Positions 10,233 through 18,363 of a stretch of 64,000 bases of DNA are shown piece after piece. The notes beneath the pieces were generated by a model that saw nothing but the letters and a program-made list of their open reading frames with translations, did not search any database and had not been told where the DNA came from. The DNA comes from Leptospira abararensis (lineage in GTDB: Bacteria > Spirochaetota > Leptospiria > Leptospirales > Leptospiraceae): positions 437,315 through 501,314 of the forward strand of contig NZ_JAFFPR010000060.1 of NCBI RefSeq assembly GCF_016918735.1. Direction: 5' to 3'. The number at the start of each line of letters is the position of its first letter. The first letter of the stretch is position 1. The translations under genes and the position numbers were made by a program.

Positions 10233-10625
10233 ATGAACGAGAAATTTGAATTATTTTATTCTTCCCTTACCGAAACAGAACTTTCTATTGTTTTGCGATT
10301 AAAGGAAATTTTAAAGCCATTTGTTACTCTAGAGGAAAGAATCTCGTATTCTGTTCTCTATTACTTTCAAAATAGCCGTGTTTGTTTTATATGGCCGGCA
10401 TCCATTAAACCAGGCCCAAAGTCAGGCGTGCAATTAGGGTTTTGTAATGGATACCTTCTAAATGATCCCAAACAAAAACTAGAAAAAGAAAACCGTAAAC
10501 AGGTCTATTGTTTCACCTTCCATTCTCCCGGTGAGATAAATCCAAAACTTCTCCTTCCTTATATCCAAAACGCATTGGAAGTTGATAAAACCTTATATAA
10601 ATCTAAAAAAGGAACGAACTCCTAA
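10233..10625 (+). CDS. DUF1801-like protein
   Basis: A 130-residue cytoplasmic protein. The pattern LKEILKPFVTLEERISYSVL, FYF/VCFIWP, a GVQLGFCNGYLL segment and a C-terminal helix resembles the DUF1801/YdhG family, whose function is not established. The ATG follows AAGC-type purines only, so the start is less certain. It lies between the recombinase and a structured non-coding element. It could also be a YjbR-like relative. Confidence 0.6.
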   Translation: MNEKFELFYSSLTETELSIVLRLKEILKPFVTLEERISYSVLYYFQNSRVCFIWPASIKPGPKSGVQLGFCNGYLLNDPKQKLEKENRKQVYCFTFHSPGEINPKLLLPYIQNALEVDKTLYKSKKGTNS

Positions 10626-10694
10626 CATCAAAAACATGTTAAGAACAAGTTTGTGCGTTCCCAAATTTTTGATTTTTAAAAATAAATCCAAATA

Positions 10695-10795
10695 AGGGCC
10701 GGGTCACTCCGGGGTGCGCTTACGCTCCCGTCACCAACCATCTAACGATGGTAGGCGACCAAGCCCTACGTCCCCCTAACGCAAGAAAAGGGGGA
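10695..10795. repeat. structured non-coding element (stem with internal hairpins)
   Basis: Outer arms AGGGC-C-GGGTC (10695-10705) and GACC-AA-GCCCT (10757-10767) can pair. Inside are a CGGG...CCCG hairpin (about 10709-10730) and a perfect ACCATC-TAAC-GATGGT hairpin (10737-10752). A further hairpin TCCCCC...GGGGGA (10771-10795) follows and could act as a terminator for the convergent DUF1801 and DUF805 genes. No second copy is seen in the window. Confidence 0.5.
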
Positions 10796-10816
10796 ATTGA
10801 GTTTCGAAATTAAATT

Positions 10817-11116
10817 CTAACTTTTTCCTTTTTGTGCCCAGAAAAAAATAAGCACAAGAAGTCCAATCCCTGTGATGCCAATCAATTGCCACCATCCACT
10901 TTTACCTGTATCATGCAAACGCCTTGCCCCCACACTTAAACTTGGCAAAAGTACAGCTAAGGAAAAAACTCCTGCTACAAAAGGAAGAACTACACTAATT
11001 GCCGCACTAATGATAATGCAGAAAACAACCCACCACCAGAATTCTGGCCTTTTTGCATTGCCGGTAAAATCGGCATACTTTTGTAAACATACTTTGATCG
11101 CATCTTGGAATGACAT
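10817..11116 (-). CDS. DUF805 family membrane protein
   Basis: A 99-residue inner-membrane protein. The DUF805 hallmarks are present: an N-terminal amphipathic part with FTGNAKRPEFWWW, and GARRLHDTGKSGWWQL before the last helix. Two or three transmembrane segments are visible (about 28-44, 45-58 and 80-93). Family function is unknown. The gene is convergent with the DUF1801 gene and divergent from the DJ-1/PfpI gene. Confidence 0.85.
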   Translation of the reverse strand: MSFQDAIKVCLQKYADFTGNAKRPEFWWWVVFCIIISAAISVVLPFVAGVFSLAVLLPSLSVGARRLHDTGKSGWWQLIGITGIGLLVLIFFWAQKGKS

Positions 11117-11221
11117 ATAGTTTCTACCTTCCAGTGAATTACTAAATTTGTTTCGTCACAAACGAGGCATATTAGAAATTAATTATTTATAATGTAAAGT
11201 AAAAAAAGGAAAAATCAGTTT

Positions 11222-11815
11222 ATGTTGCAAATAGGAATCCTTATATTCCCTGAAGTGGAAGTGTTAGACTTTGCCGGTCCTTTCGAAGTATTCTCTCTCG
11301 CAGAAACTAACGACCGTAATAAATTATGCCAGGTATTTCTTGTTGCCGAAAACCTATCTCCGGTCTTCGCAAGGAATGGCTTGATGGTTTTGCCTAATTT
11401 TGATTATTCAAATTGCCCTCCGATGGATATACTGATCATTCCTGGAGGATATGGTGCAGAAGAGTTAGAAATTAAAAATCAAACAACTCTTAGTTGGATT
11501 AAAGCTAAACACTTAAAAGTTAAGCATTTGGCCTCTATTTGTACAGGTGCATTTCTATTAGCAGAAATTGGACTTTTAAATGGGTTAGAAGTGACTACTC
11601 ATTGGATGGACATAGACACTTTAAAGAAAAACTATCCTTTGTTAAATGTAAAAACCAATATCCGGTATACTGATAACGGAAAAATTTTAACTTCAGGCGG
11701 AATCTCCTCTGGCATTCATTTGAGTTTTTATCTTTTACAAAAAATATTTGGAGAGGAAGTAGCGATTCGAACAGCCAAACGAATGGAATACGATTGGATT
11801 CCGGAGGAAAGATGA
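11222..11815 (+). CDS. DJ-1/PfpI family protein (isonitrile hydratase-like)
   Basis: A 197-residue class I glutamine amidotransferase-like protein. The nucleophile elbow is SICTGAFLLAEIGLL, with Cys107. The acidic partner lies in FPEVEVLDFAGPFEVF near residue 13. TTHWMDIDTL and GGISSGIHLSF match the isonitrile-hydratase/AraC-N-terminal branch of DJ-1/PfpI proteins. No AraC DNA-binding domain follows, so this is a stand-alone enzyme-like form. The exact substrate is not predictable. Confidence 0.82.
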   Translation: MLQIGILIFPEVEVLDFAGPFEVFSLAETNDRNKLCQVFLVAENLSPVFARNGLMVLPNFDYSNCPPMDILIIPGGYGAEELEIKNQTTLSWIKAKHLKVKHLASICTGAFLLAEIGLLNGLEVTTHWMDIDTLKKNYPLLNVKTNIRYTDNGKILTSGGISSGIHLSFYLLQKIFGEEVAIRTAKRMEYDWIPEER

Positions 11816-12024
11816 TATGTAAGAATATTCATTCGACAGGATACGAATTATTCCCAAATATCACGACAACCGAAGTTATAAAATAAATTCATTTATGTTT
11901 CTTTGATGTCAAACGACCAAAAAACAAAGTTAGTGATCTTGTCCTATGAAACCTATTGCCAAAATGGCCCATAAAAATAATTGTGCTCCTGGTTTCATTT
12001 CGAGTTAAATGAAGAGGGTAAATT

Positions 12025-12492
12025 TTGAGTCGAACACTTAAAGAAGAATTAGCTTTTTCTACGATGATGACAATTGGTATGGTAACGATAATGTTATCGT
12101 ATAATATGGTCTTGATTTTTGGATTTCATACAGAGACAATTATATTGATCATAAAACAGTTTGTTCCAATATTCCTAATCGCATTTGCTGTAGAACAATT
12201 AATAGTAAGTCATAATGTTTCTAAACTCCATAAAATTCTAGTCTCACCTACAGATCCAAAGTTTAAACACATTCTTGTCATGGTACTACTTATGGTTACT
12301 GGGATGTGTCTACTGATGACACTCATCACTACACTCATCAACGTTGGAACAGAAAATCATTTTCTAGAACATTACATAAGTTCTGTGATCAAAAACTACC
12401 CGATGGCACTTTTGGCGCAACTCGCTGTGGTTGGTCCTCTAGTTCGCTATTCGCATTTGAAGATATTCAAAAAGTCAAAACTAGTATCTTAA
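12025..12492 (+). CDS. DUF2798-like four-helix membrane protein
   Basis: A 155-residue membrane protein with four predicted helices (about 12-32, 38-58, 80-105 and 122-143). They are arranged as two similar halves, as in DUF2798 proteins. The start is TTG at 12025, preceded by GAAGAGGG at good spacing; no better ATG exists upstream. Function is unknown. An exceptional 21-bp inverted-repeat element begins 43 nt after the stop. Confidence 0.6.
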   Translation: MSRTLKEELAFSTMMTIGMVTIMLSYNMVLIFGFHTETIILIIKQFVPIFLIAFAVEQLIVSHNVSKLHKILVSPTDPKFKHILVMVLLMVTGMCLLMTLITTLINVGTENHFLEHYISSVIKNYPMALLAQLAVVGPLVRYSHLKIFKKSKLVS

Positions 12493-12534
12493 ATAACTTT
12501 TCACTTGTACCAATTTCCCAAATGAATTCGAGCC

Positions 12535-12646
12535 CTTTCTTAGATATGGCATGGGCGCCGAACAGCATCCACGGATGGATGCGAGCGGGAGCTCTGGCCA
12601 TGGAGGGCCAGGCGAACGCAAGGCACCCATGCCATATCTAAGAAAG
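12535..12646. repeat. 112-nt element with perfect 21-bp terminal inverted repeats
   Basis: Arms at 12535-12555 and 12626-12646 are perfect reverse complements over 21 bp, and the pairing continues as GCC/GGC after one C/A mismatch. The 70-nt interior holds two 6-bp hairpins: GCATCC-ACGGAT-GGATGC and CTGGCC-ATGGAG-GGCCAG. The fold is a multi-branched structure. It could be a small palindromic mobile element, a structured RNA or a processing/termination signal for the gene ending at 12492. Confidence 0.75.
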
Positions 12647-12673
12647 TATATACGCTGAAGGGGGAATTCTAAG

Positions 12674-12691
12674 TGGGTGGATGACGGGATT
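12674..12691 (-). repeat. partial duplicate of the tRNA-His 3' end
   Basis: TGGGTGGATGACGGGATT here is identical to 12910-12927, which covers the 3' acceptor strand and part of the T arm of tRNA-His on the minus strand, plus two flanking bases. After 18 nt the copies diverge. Such 3'-end duplications are typical of tRNA-targeted integration, so this may be an old attachment site. Confidence 0.6.
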
Positions 12692-12785
12692 TCGCCTTAC
12701 GCGGTTCTCCCATCCAGGTCGAACTCGCTCCAGGCCGTCTTTTGCGAGCCCTCGCACTTCCTGTGCTCGGTCGTTCTCGCTTAAC

Positions 12786-12817
12786 GCCAATTAGGCAAGG
12801 TGTCTTGCCAAATTGGC
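12786..12817. other. long hairpin beside the tRNA cluster
   Basis: GCCAATT-A-GGCAA, a six-base loop GGTGTC, then TTGCC-A-AATTGGC: twelve base pairs with one symmetrical A/A mismatch. It lies between the two copies of the tRNA-His 3' end. No T-run follows on either strand, so a simple intrinsic terminator is unlikely. The surrounding 12692-12909 region shows no gene. Confidence 0.55.
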
Positions 12818-12911
12818 TACTCGAACTCTATCGCAAAATCGTTCGAATCCCAATCATTTGGTTTCTAATAAAAGATTGTTTGGAATTTGAATCGCCGAAG
12901 GCGATTTAATG

Positions 12912-12984
12912 GGTGGATGACGGGATTCGAACCCGCGACGACTGGTACCACAAACCAGGGCTCTACCGCTGAACTACATCCACC
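12912..12984 (-). tRNA. tRNA-His (GTG)
   Basis: The minus-strand sequence folds as a complete cloverleaf with acceptor GTGGATG/CATCCAC plus an extra 5' G pairing with C73, the hallmark of tRNA-His. The anticodon loop TTGTGGT gives anticodon GTG. The T arm has GGTTCGAATCC. CCA is not encoded. It is the last of three tandem minus-strand tRNAs. Confidence 0.95.
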
Positions 12985-12999
12985 ATTTCTAAAACATCT

Positions 13000-13073
13000 T
13001 GACCCGGGAGGGATTCGAACCCCCGACCAACTGCTTAGAAGGCAGTTGCTCTATCCAGCTGAGCTACCGGGTC
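13000..13073 (-). tRNA. tRNA-Arg (TCT)
   Basis: Acceptor GACCCGG/CCGGGTC with discriminator A. The anticodon stem ACTGC/GCAGT encloses loop CTTCTAA, giving anticodon TCT (reads AGA/AGG). The T arm contains GGTTCGAATCC. It is separated from tRNA-His by 15 nt and from tRNA-Pro by 17 nt. Confidence 0.95.
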
Positions 13074-13090
13074 GGATAGAACCAACTGAT

Positions 13091-13162
13091 TCGGGATGAC
13101 AGGATTTGAACCTGCGACCCTCTGTACCCAAAACAGATGCGCTACCACTGCGCTACATCCCG
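13091..13162 (-). tRNA. tRNA-Pro (TGG)
   Basis: Acceptor CGGGATG/CATCCCG with discriminator A. The anticodon stem TCTGT/ACAGA encloses loop TTTGGGT, giving anticodon TGG. The T arm has GGTTCAAATCC. It is the first of the Pro-Arg-His series, and lies 59 nt downstream of the TPR gene on the same strand, so it could share that transcript. Confidence 0.95.
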
Positions 13163-13221
13163 AGAAAGTCCTTGAATCACCAGTGTTTTTGGCAGATGGA
13201 CTGTGTCAACAAAAGGGAGAT

Positions 13222-13893
13222 TTATTTCTTCAGGTTCTTCAATCTTTCTAAAAGAACGGGATGGTTTGGGTTCTTTTGCAGGGCTTTGCGGTAGGCCTTC
13301 CATGCTTCTTCTGGTTTTCCTATGGTTTGCAGAAAATAACCAAAGGAATCTAGGTAAGCTGGGTTGTTTGGATCAAGTTCCAATGCTTTTTTTAAGGATT
13401 TGATGGCTTCTGTGCGTTCTTCGGTGCTGATTTTTTTCTTTAAAGCAAGTAAATAACCCAAAGAATTGAGACTATTTTTGTAATCGGGAGTATGTTTCAA
13501 GATGCGGCGGTGGATTTCTATCGCATCTTCCAAACGATGGGTGTATTCATACACATGGGCCAAAAAGGAAAGGAGTTTGGGATCATCCACTGCCACTTGC
13601 AATCGATCTTTGATAATCGACTCTGCGGTTTCCCAATCTTTTAGTTCCACAAGGGCAAACACTTTCAGTCGGTAGACATTATCGACTTCGATAAAACCTG
13701 GGTATTCTTCCAGAATCCGGTCCAAAACCTGAATTGATTTTTTGAAGTTTTTGGTCTGGAAACAACAGAGTGCAAAATTATACAAAAGAATCGGATCTTC
13801 TGGATTTTGGAGTAAGGCCTGATCCAAAAGATTCAGTGCCATGGCATAATTGCCTTTATTCATGTAACCGAGGTAGTCTGTTTCTTCTGCCAT
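13222..13893 (-). CDS. tetratricopeptide-repeat protein
   Basis: A 223-residue cytoplasmic protein built mostly of TPRs: MALNLLDQALLQNPEDPILL (about 17-36), KSIQVLDRILEEYPGFIEVD, DAIEIHRRILKHTPDYKNSL, SLKKALELDPNNPAYLDSFG and AWKAYRKALQKNPNHPVLLE. No enzymatic domain is seen, so it is presumably a protein-protein scaffold. It is the last gene of the sppA-Yip1-surE-TPR run, 5 nt after surE. Confidence 0.85.
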   Translation of the reverse strand: MAEETDYLGYMNKGNYAMALNLLDQALLQNPEDPILLYNFALCCFQTKNFKKSIQVLDRILEEYPGFIEVDNVYRLKVFALVELKDWETAESIIKDRLQVAVDDPKLLSFLAHVYEYTHRLEDAIEIHRRILKHTPDYKNSLNSLGYLLALKKKISTEERTEAIKSLKKALELDPNNPAYLDSFGYFLQTIGKPEEAWKAYRKALQKNPNHPVLLERLKNLKK

Positions 13894-13898
13894 TGTTT

Positions 13899-14651
13899 CT
13901 ATTTGGATTGTAATTCCGTAAGTCGTCTTTTTTCCGTTAAGTCCAATTGGATGGGAGTGACCGGTAACTTTCCTTGGTTGTAGGCTTCAAAGTCTGTTCC
14001 CGTTTCTTCATCGTGTCCAAGTAAACTTCCGTTTAACTGAAATTCGCTGACCCCTTCGATGATTTGTTTTTTCTCATATTTTTCTGAATAACGCCTGCGA
14101 CCAAGCCTTGTAAAAACGATTTCGTTGATTGTGCCCGATCCAGAAATTTCTGGAGGAAAGTTTAGGTTCCAAACTTCGCCCGATTGGATTTGTGATTTGT
14201 ATTTGGAGAGAAAAGATAAAACCAGTTCCGCTTCCCTTTCATACCCATCGTCTGGATCAATCCGACCAGAACTCACCGCAAGAGATGGAATTCCATGAAG
14301 GGCTCCGTGTTTGGCGGCCCCGACTGTTCCCGAATAATGCACATCATAACCCATATTCACACCTCTGTTGATTCCAGAGATCACAAAGTCAATTTTAGGA
14401 AAGATTTCTGCATACAAACCTATGTTCACACAATCCGCAGGAAATCCATCCGCAATGTAATGGTTGTCATTGATTCGTTCGACTCGCATTCCTTGAAAGA
14501 CAGTGAGTGCCATGGAAGTCACAGACCGTTCCTTCAAAGGAGCTATGAGATAAGTGTTATAAGATTTTCCAAGGACTCGTTCCAAAGCTTTGATTCCGGC
14601 GGAAGAAATTCCGTCGTCATTTGTGATGAGTAAATTCAAACTATAAACCAC
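13899..14651 (-). CDS. surE: 5'/3'-nucleotidase SurE
   Basis: Survival protein with nucleoside-monophosphate phosphatase activity, important in stationary phase. The metal-binding NDDG is at residues 11-14. [14 protein letters not shown] supplies the conserved Ser, [24 protein letters not shown] the Asn and substrate loop, and GIPSLAVS follows. The length, 250 residues, is normal. The start is GTG at 14651, inside the end of the upstream membrane-protein gene (11-nt overlap); a TTG four codons later is the alternative. Confidence 0.94.
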   Translation of the reverse strand: MVYSLNLLITNDDGISSAGIKALERVLGKSYNTYLIAPLKERSVTSMALTVFQGMRVERINDNHYIADGFPADCVNIGLYAEIFPKIDFVISGINRGVNMGYDVHYSGTVGAAKHGALHGIPSLAVSSGRIDPDDGYEREAELVLSFLSKYKSQIQSGEVWNLNFPPEISGSGTINEIVFTRLGRRRYSEKYEKKQIIEGVSEFQLNGSLLGHDEETGTDFEAYNQGKLPVTPIQLDLTEKRRLTELQSK

Positions 14652-15249
14652 CTGAGATCGATTGGAGAATACTGGTTGCAGTATATAAATTCATTAGGAA
14701 AGGGAATAAAATCGTAAGGCCTAGTGCATAAAAAGAAAACTTGAGCGAGTCGCGATTTCTTAATTCATAAATGGATTTGAGTCCACGAGAAACAACCAAA
14801 CTGTAAAGGAATACAAATGTGATTAGTAAAAATAGTCCCGATCCGAGTCCAGAAAGCCCTACTGCATGAAAGACAATACAAACCGGTGCAAATAACAAAA
14901 ACAAAACAACCGAATGCCTTGCAAACAGCAGTAAAAATAAGAGTTTTTGCGCTCTTCCTTTTTTTTGTACATAGTAGTCAGCCACTAATGCATAAAAAAA
15001 TGGGAAAAAACGAAACAGAATCAAGTTGGCTATAAAACCAAAAAACAAAAATGACAAAGTGGAAATAGTGTACGGTGCCGAGAGGATACTCATTCCCACT
15101 GACAGAGATAAGGCGGAAAGGATCGTAAACATCCAACTCGACACGGGACTTGCCGCAAAGGGTATCTCCTTCACTTCCTCCGAATAACGAAGGGGATCCA
15201 AAAATACAAGTTCCAATACATCAACTAAATCGAAGAAAAAATCTCTCAT
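14641..15249 (-). CDS. Yip1-like multi-pass membrane protein
   Basis: A 202-residue membrane protein with about five hydrophobic segments (roughly 40-60, 66-88, 103-125, 130-152 and 170-192). The N-terminal opening [14 protein letters not shown] resembles the start of Yip1-domain proteins, whose bacterial role is unknown. It overlaps sppA by 4 nt and surE by 11 nt, so the three are translationally coupled. Confidence 0.6.
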   Translation of the reverse strand: MRDFFFDLVDVLELVFLDPLRYSEEVKEIPFAASPVSSWMFTILSALSLSVGMSILSAPYTISTLSFLFFGFIANLILFRFFPFFYALVADYYVQKKGRAQKLLFLLLFARHSVVLFLLFAPVCIVFHAVGLSGLGSGLFLLITFVFLYSLVVSRGLKSIYELRNRDSLKFSFYALGLTILFPFLMNLYTATSILQSISGGL

Positions 15250-16211
15250 AACATCAATTTTCCAAGAGCTGTAGGTAGAATGACTAACACTTGTGATTGG
15301 ATGAGGGAACGAATTTTGGATACATGAGAATTGTCTCCAAAAAAACTTACGCCCAAAGTTTGCAAAAATCGATCAAAGGGAGAAATCTCTTGTTCAAAAA
15401 GAGGAATGAGTCCATCAAATTGGCAAAGTTCAGAAAGTTTTTTATGAGCTTCCCTCCTTCCTCCAATATCATCCACAAGTTTGTTACGAAACGCATCTTC
15501 GCCAGAATAAATTTTACCCTCAGCCAACTCTTCAATGGACTTAACCGTTTTGTTTCGTCCTTTGGCAACATCTTCCACAAACTTGCGATAGGTGTCTTGT
15601 AACTGTTTTCCGATCATATCATCTTCTTCATTGGTAGAGTCGCGAAACGGAGAAAACATATCTTTGTATTTTCCAGCTTTGTAAGTGCGAACCCCTACCC
15701 CATAACGATCGAGAAGACCTTTGACGTTAGGTGCAAAGGAAATGACTCCAATGGAACCTGTGATCGTTCCATTTTGGGCAAAGATATAATCCGAAGCCGC
15801 CGCAATGTAATAACCACCGGAGGCGGCTACGTCTTTCATACTCACCACAATCTTTTTGGTTTTACGAAGATGCAGCAGTTCATTAAAAATTTCTTGGGAG
15901 GCAGCGACCGTTCCACCGGGGGAATTGATCTCAAGAAGGATCCCTTTGACATTGCCATCCTCTTCGAGCTCCCGTAATTGGCGTAAGACGGTGTCGGCTC
16001 CCGTAGAATCAAAAGTAGACTCACCGGAGTGGATTTCGCCTACGATGGGTATGACGACGGCTCCAATTTCACTGGCTTGGAAGAGGCTTCCACCGGTCCC
16101 ACTAGAGAAACGGGCAAGACTTGATCCAGATACCAGGATGGCAATTCCGAGAATTGTGGCAATTGTGGAGAACAAAAAGGAGAGAAAGAGAAGAAATTGG
16201 TTTCTTTCCAT
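15246..16211 (-). CDS. sppA: signal peptide peptidase SppA
   Basis: Membrane-anchored serine protease that degrades leftover signal peptides (family S49). There is one N-terminal transmembrane helix (about 7-28). Substrate-loop motif [17 protein letters not shown] (92-108), nucleophile Ser131 in [18 protein letters not shown] (151-157), and the catalytic Lys in [10 protein letters not shown] (Lys178) are all present. At 321 residues it is the short, single-domain form. It is the first gene of the four-gene run. Confidence 0.92.
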   Translation of the reverse strand: MERNQFLLFLSFLFSTIATILGIAILVSGSSLARFSSGTGGSLFQASEIGAVVIPIVGEIHSGESTFDSTGADTVLRQLRELEEDGNVKGILLEINSPGGTVAASQEIFNELLHLRKTKKIVVSMKDVAASGGYYIAAASDYIFAQNGTITGSIGVISFAPNVKGLLDRYGVGVRTYKAGKYKDMFSPFRDSTNEEDDMIGKQLQDTYRKFVEDVAKGRNKTVKSIEELAEGKIYSGEDAFRNKLVDDIGGRREAHKKLSELCQFDGLIPLFEQEISPFDRFLQTLGVSFFGDNSHVSKIRSLIQSQVLVILPTALGKLML

Positions 16212-16334
16212 AAACTCTCACAAGCAAAACCTTGCAAAAACCCGAGTCAACTTTAATAATTCTTTACTTTTTTTTAGAAAAAGTTTATTTTCCTTGTACA
16301 GGCTAACCGAAAATTAGACAGGTAGTCACAGGAT

Positions 16335-16361
16335 TTATGTCCAGGCACCGCCGAGACATAA
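16335..16361 (+). promoter_or_regulatory. hairpin in the leader of the 16386 gene
   Basis: TTATGTC (16335-16341) and GACATAA (16355-16361) are perfect 7-bp arms around a 13-nt loop rich in C and G. A second weak CCTT/AAGG stem follows, next to the GGAAGGTAGG ribosome-binding site of the gene at 16386. A regulatory role is plausible but unproven. Confidence 0.4.
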
Positions 16362-16385
16362 GGCCTTTACCAAGGAAGGTAGGAC

Positions 16386-16904
16386 ATGGATGTTCGTCTC
16401 AATCGTCTCCTCAACTCAGCAGAAAAACTAGTCCAGGACAAAAAAGACACTAAAGATGTCAGTTCTGGAAAGACAGGAACCACCGTACAGAAGTCAGATG
16501 AAAAATCCGACTTTGTTGTCAGCCTTCCTGTTCAATACCACAATATCCAATCACGACTCACGGAACTGCAAAAACAACTTTCCAAGGAACAATCACGGAT
16601 TGGACTTTTGGAAGATACCACTCAAGAAGAAAACAAACTCAAAGAACTTCTTTTTGAAGGCGAACCACTATTCCCAGAGTTAGGTGATAACAAAGTAACC
16701 AAACCAGAAATTTTGGAAAATAGCAAAGGCAATATCTCAAGCCTACTTGCAGAGCTTAAGAAAAAAGAAGTGGAAGGCGAAAACATCTTCTCACTAGGAA
16801 TGATGTTAAGTCCTGACGAGTTCAAAGGTAAAATTGGATCTGTGTCTACAGCTTCCATGAAACCAATTTCTGAAACCATGGTAAAACGACTTCTTGGCGG
16901 TTAA
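16386..16904 (+). CDS. hypothetical coiled-coil protein
   Basis: A 172-residue soluble protein, not recognised. It is predicted helical, with a charged coiled-coil-like stretch (about 52-90: RLTELQKQLSKEQ, EENKLKELLF) and a Gly/Met/Ser-rich tail. There is no signal peptide or membrane segment. A strong GGAAGGTAGG site precedes the ATG. The stop codon is directly followed by the TTG start of the permease gene with no spacer. Confidence 0.65.
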   Translation: MDVRLNRLLNSAEKLVQDKKDTKDVSSGKTGTTVQKSDEKSDFVVSLPVQYHNIQSRLTELQKQLSKEQSRIGLLEDTTQEENKLKELLFEGEPLFPELGDNKVTKPEILENSKGNISSLLAELKKKEVEGENIFSLGMMLSPDEFKGKIGSVSTASMKPISETMVKRLLGG

Positions 16905-18275
16905 TTGGAATTAAAACGTTCCCTCAATACTTTTGATTCCATCTCCGTTCTATTTTCTTCCATGGTGGGGTCGGGAATTTTTTTCACTTCTGGTTATCTC
17001 ATCAAAGAAACAGGAAATCTTTGGATTGTCCTACTCTGTTGGATTGTCGGCGGAGTACTTGCTCTCTCCGGCTCTATCACTTATGCTTATGCAGCACGCC
17101 TCCTTCCTTTTGCTGGAGGAGATTACGTTTATCTAAAAGTTGCTTACTCACCGGCCATAGCCTTTATGAGTGGATGGTCTTCTTTGCTCACAAATTTTTC
17201 CGCCTGTGTGTCTGTGCTTGCCCTTGCCTTTGGAAAGTATGTTCAAATTTTATTTCCAGGTATCCCTGTTTGGGAATCACCGACGTTCACCTTACTCGGA
17301 TTAGACTTACAAATTAGTTCCATTACCTTTATTGGTGTATTGCCCATTCTGTTTTTTAGTGGTCTTAACTTTTTTGGAATTAAGTCCGCGGTTCGCGTGC
17401 AGAATGTATTTGCTGTTTTAAAAATTACAGGACTTGTTCTTTTTTTGGCACTTGGGTTTTCCATCGGAAATACCAACTGGTCTTATTTGTGGAATTCACC
17501 TTTTCCAAATTTACTAGAGCTCTCTTTTTATACCAAAGTTTTGATTGGGATCGTACCTGTTTCCTTTTCCTATCTGGGATGGAATATGATTACCTACATT
17601 GCAGAAGAAGTAAAGAATCCAGAAAAAACTATCGTTCGTTCTGCCATCACCGCTTGTTTTCTTGTGGCTGGTTTGTATTTTGCCATCAATTTACTTTTTG
17701 TCATTTCTGCTCCTATTGAGGAGCTTGCGGGTCAGGATGGGATTGGAGCCATCGCCTTTCAAAAGTTATTTGGAGTGAATTATTCGATCCTTACCACGAG
17801 TTTCATAGCTTGGGTGATTTTAGGATCGATGTCGGCCATCCTCATTGGAGGAAGTCGAGTTTACTTTGCTATGGCAAGAGATGGAGTGTTTATCCCTTCT
17901 TTTTCCAAAATCCATCCCAAATGGCATAGCCCTTATGTTTCTATTTTCTTTCAGGCTTTTGTAGCGATACTTTTTTTGTTTGTGAAAGAAATCGAAGCAC
18001 TGCTCTATATGATTACTTGTTCGATACTCATTTTATCCTGCTTAACGGCCGCTACACCGTTTCGATTTGAAAAGATGGGAATGAAATCAGATTACAAAAT
18101 TCCCTTTTATCCTCTACCCATTTTTCTTTATATCTTAGCAAACATTGCCGTGATGACCATTCTCTTTATTGAAAAACCAGTGACAGCGGGTTGGGGGCTT
18201 ATGATCACTCTCATTGCCCTTCCCGTGTATTACGGATTTCGTTTGGATAAAAAGATGGTCAAAGTAAAGAATTAA
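16905..18275 (+). CDS. APC-family amino-acid permease
   Basis: A 456-residue inner-membrane transporter with about twelve helices. The first helix region SISVLFSSMVGSGIFFTSGY carries the G-S-G-I-F substrate motif of the amino acid-polyamine-organocation family, and YAYAARLLPFAGGDYVYLK follows in helix 2-3. NMITYIAEEVKNPEKTI is the conserved cytoplasmic segment. The substrate is not predictable; it looks most like the LAT/YfnA branch. The start is TTG at 16905, immediately after the preceding stop, with GGCGG as the likely ribosome-binding site. Confidence 0.85.
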   Translation: MELKRSLNTFDSISVLFSSMVGSGIFFTSGYLIKETGNLWIVLLCWIVGGVLALSGSITYAYAARLLPFAGGDYVYLKVAYSPAIAFMSGWSSLLTNFSACVSVLALAFGKYVQILFPGIPVWESPTFTLLGLDLQISSITFIGVLPILFFSGLNFFGIKSAVRVQNVFAVLKITGLVLFLALGFSIGNTNWSYLWNSPFPNLLELSFYTKVLIGIVPVSFSYLGWNMITYIAEEVKNPEKTIVRSAITACFLVAGLYFAINLLFVISAPIEELAGQDGIGAIAFQKLFGVNYSILTTSFIAWVILGSMSAILIGGSRVYFAMARDGVFIPSFSKIHPKWHSPYVSIFFQAFVAILFLFVKEIEALLYMITCSILILSCLTAATPFRFEKMGMKSDYKIPFYPLPIFLYILANIAVMTILFIEKPVTAGWGLMITLIALPVYYGFRLDKKMVKVKN

Positions 18276-18283
18276 AATTTGAA

Positions 18284-18345
18284 ACAATCTTAGATTTAAA
18301 AAACTCAAACTTCAGTTTTTACTTTTGAAATGATACTAAGATTGT
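18284..18345. terminator. bidirectional hairpin between convergent genes
   Basis: Outer arms ACAATCTTAG (18284-18293) and CTAAGATTGT (18336-18345) are perfect. An inner stem AAAAACT/AGTTTTT (18299-18305 and 18314-18320) lies within them. It sits between the permease and the antiporter genes, which point towards each other. Confidence 0.55.
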
Positions 18346-18363
18346 ATTTCGTGATAAAAACCT

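Noticed and set aside
12887..13294. Plus-strand open frames reading MTGFEPATTG-like peptides and MNLRPSVPKTDAL
   Set aside because: They are antisense to the tRNA-His/Arg/Pro genes; such peptides are well-known artefacts of tRNA complements.
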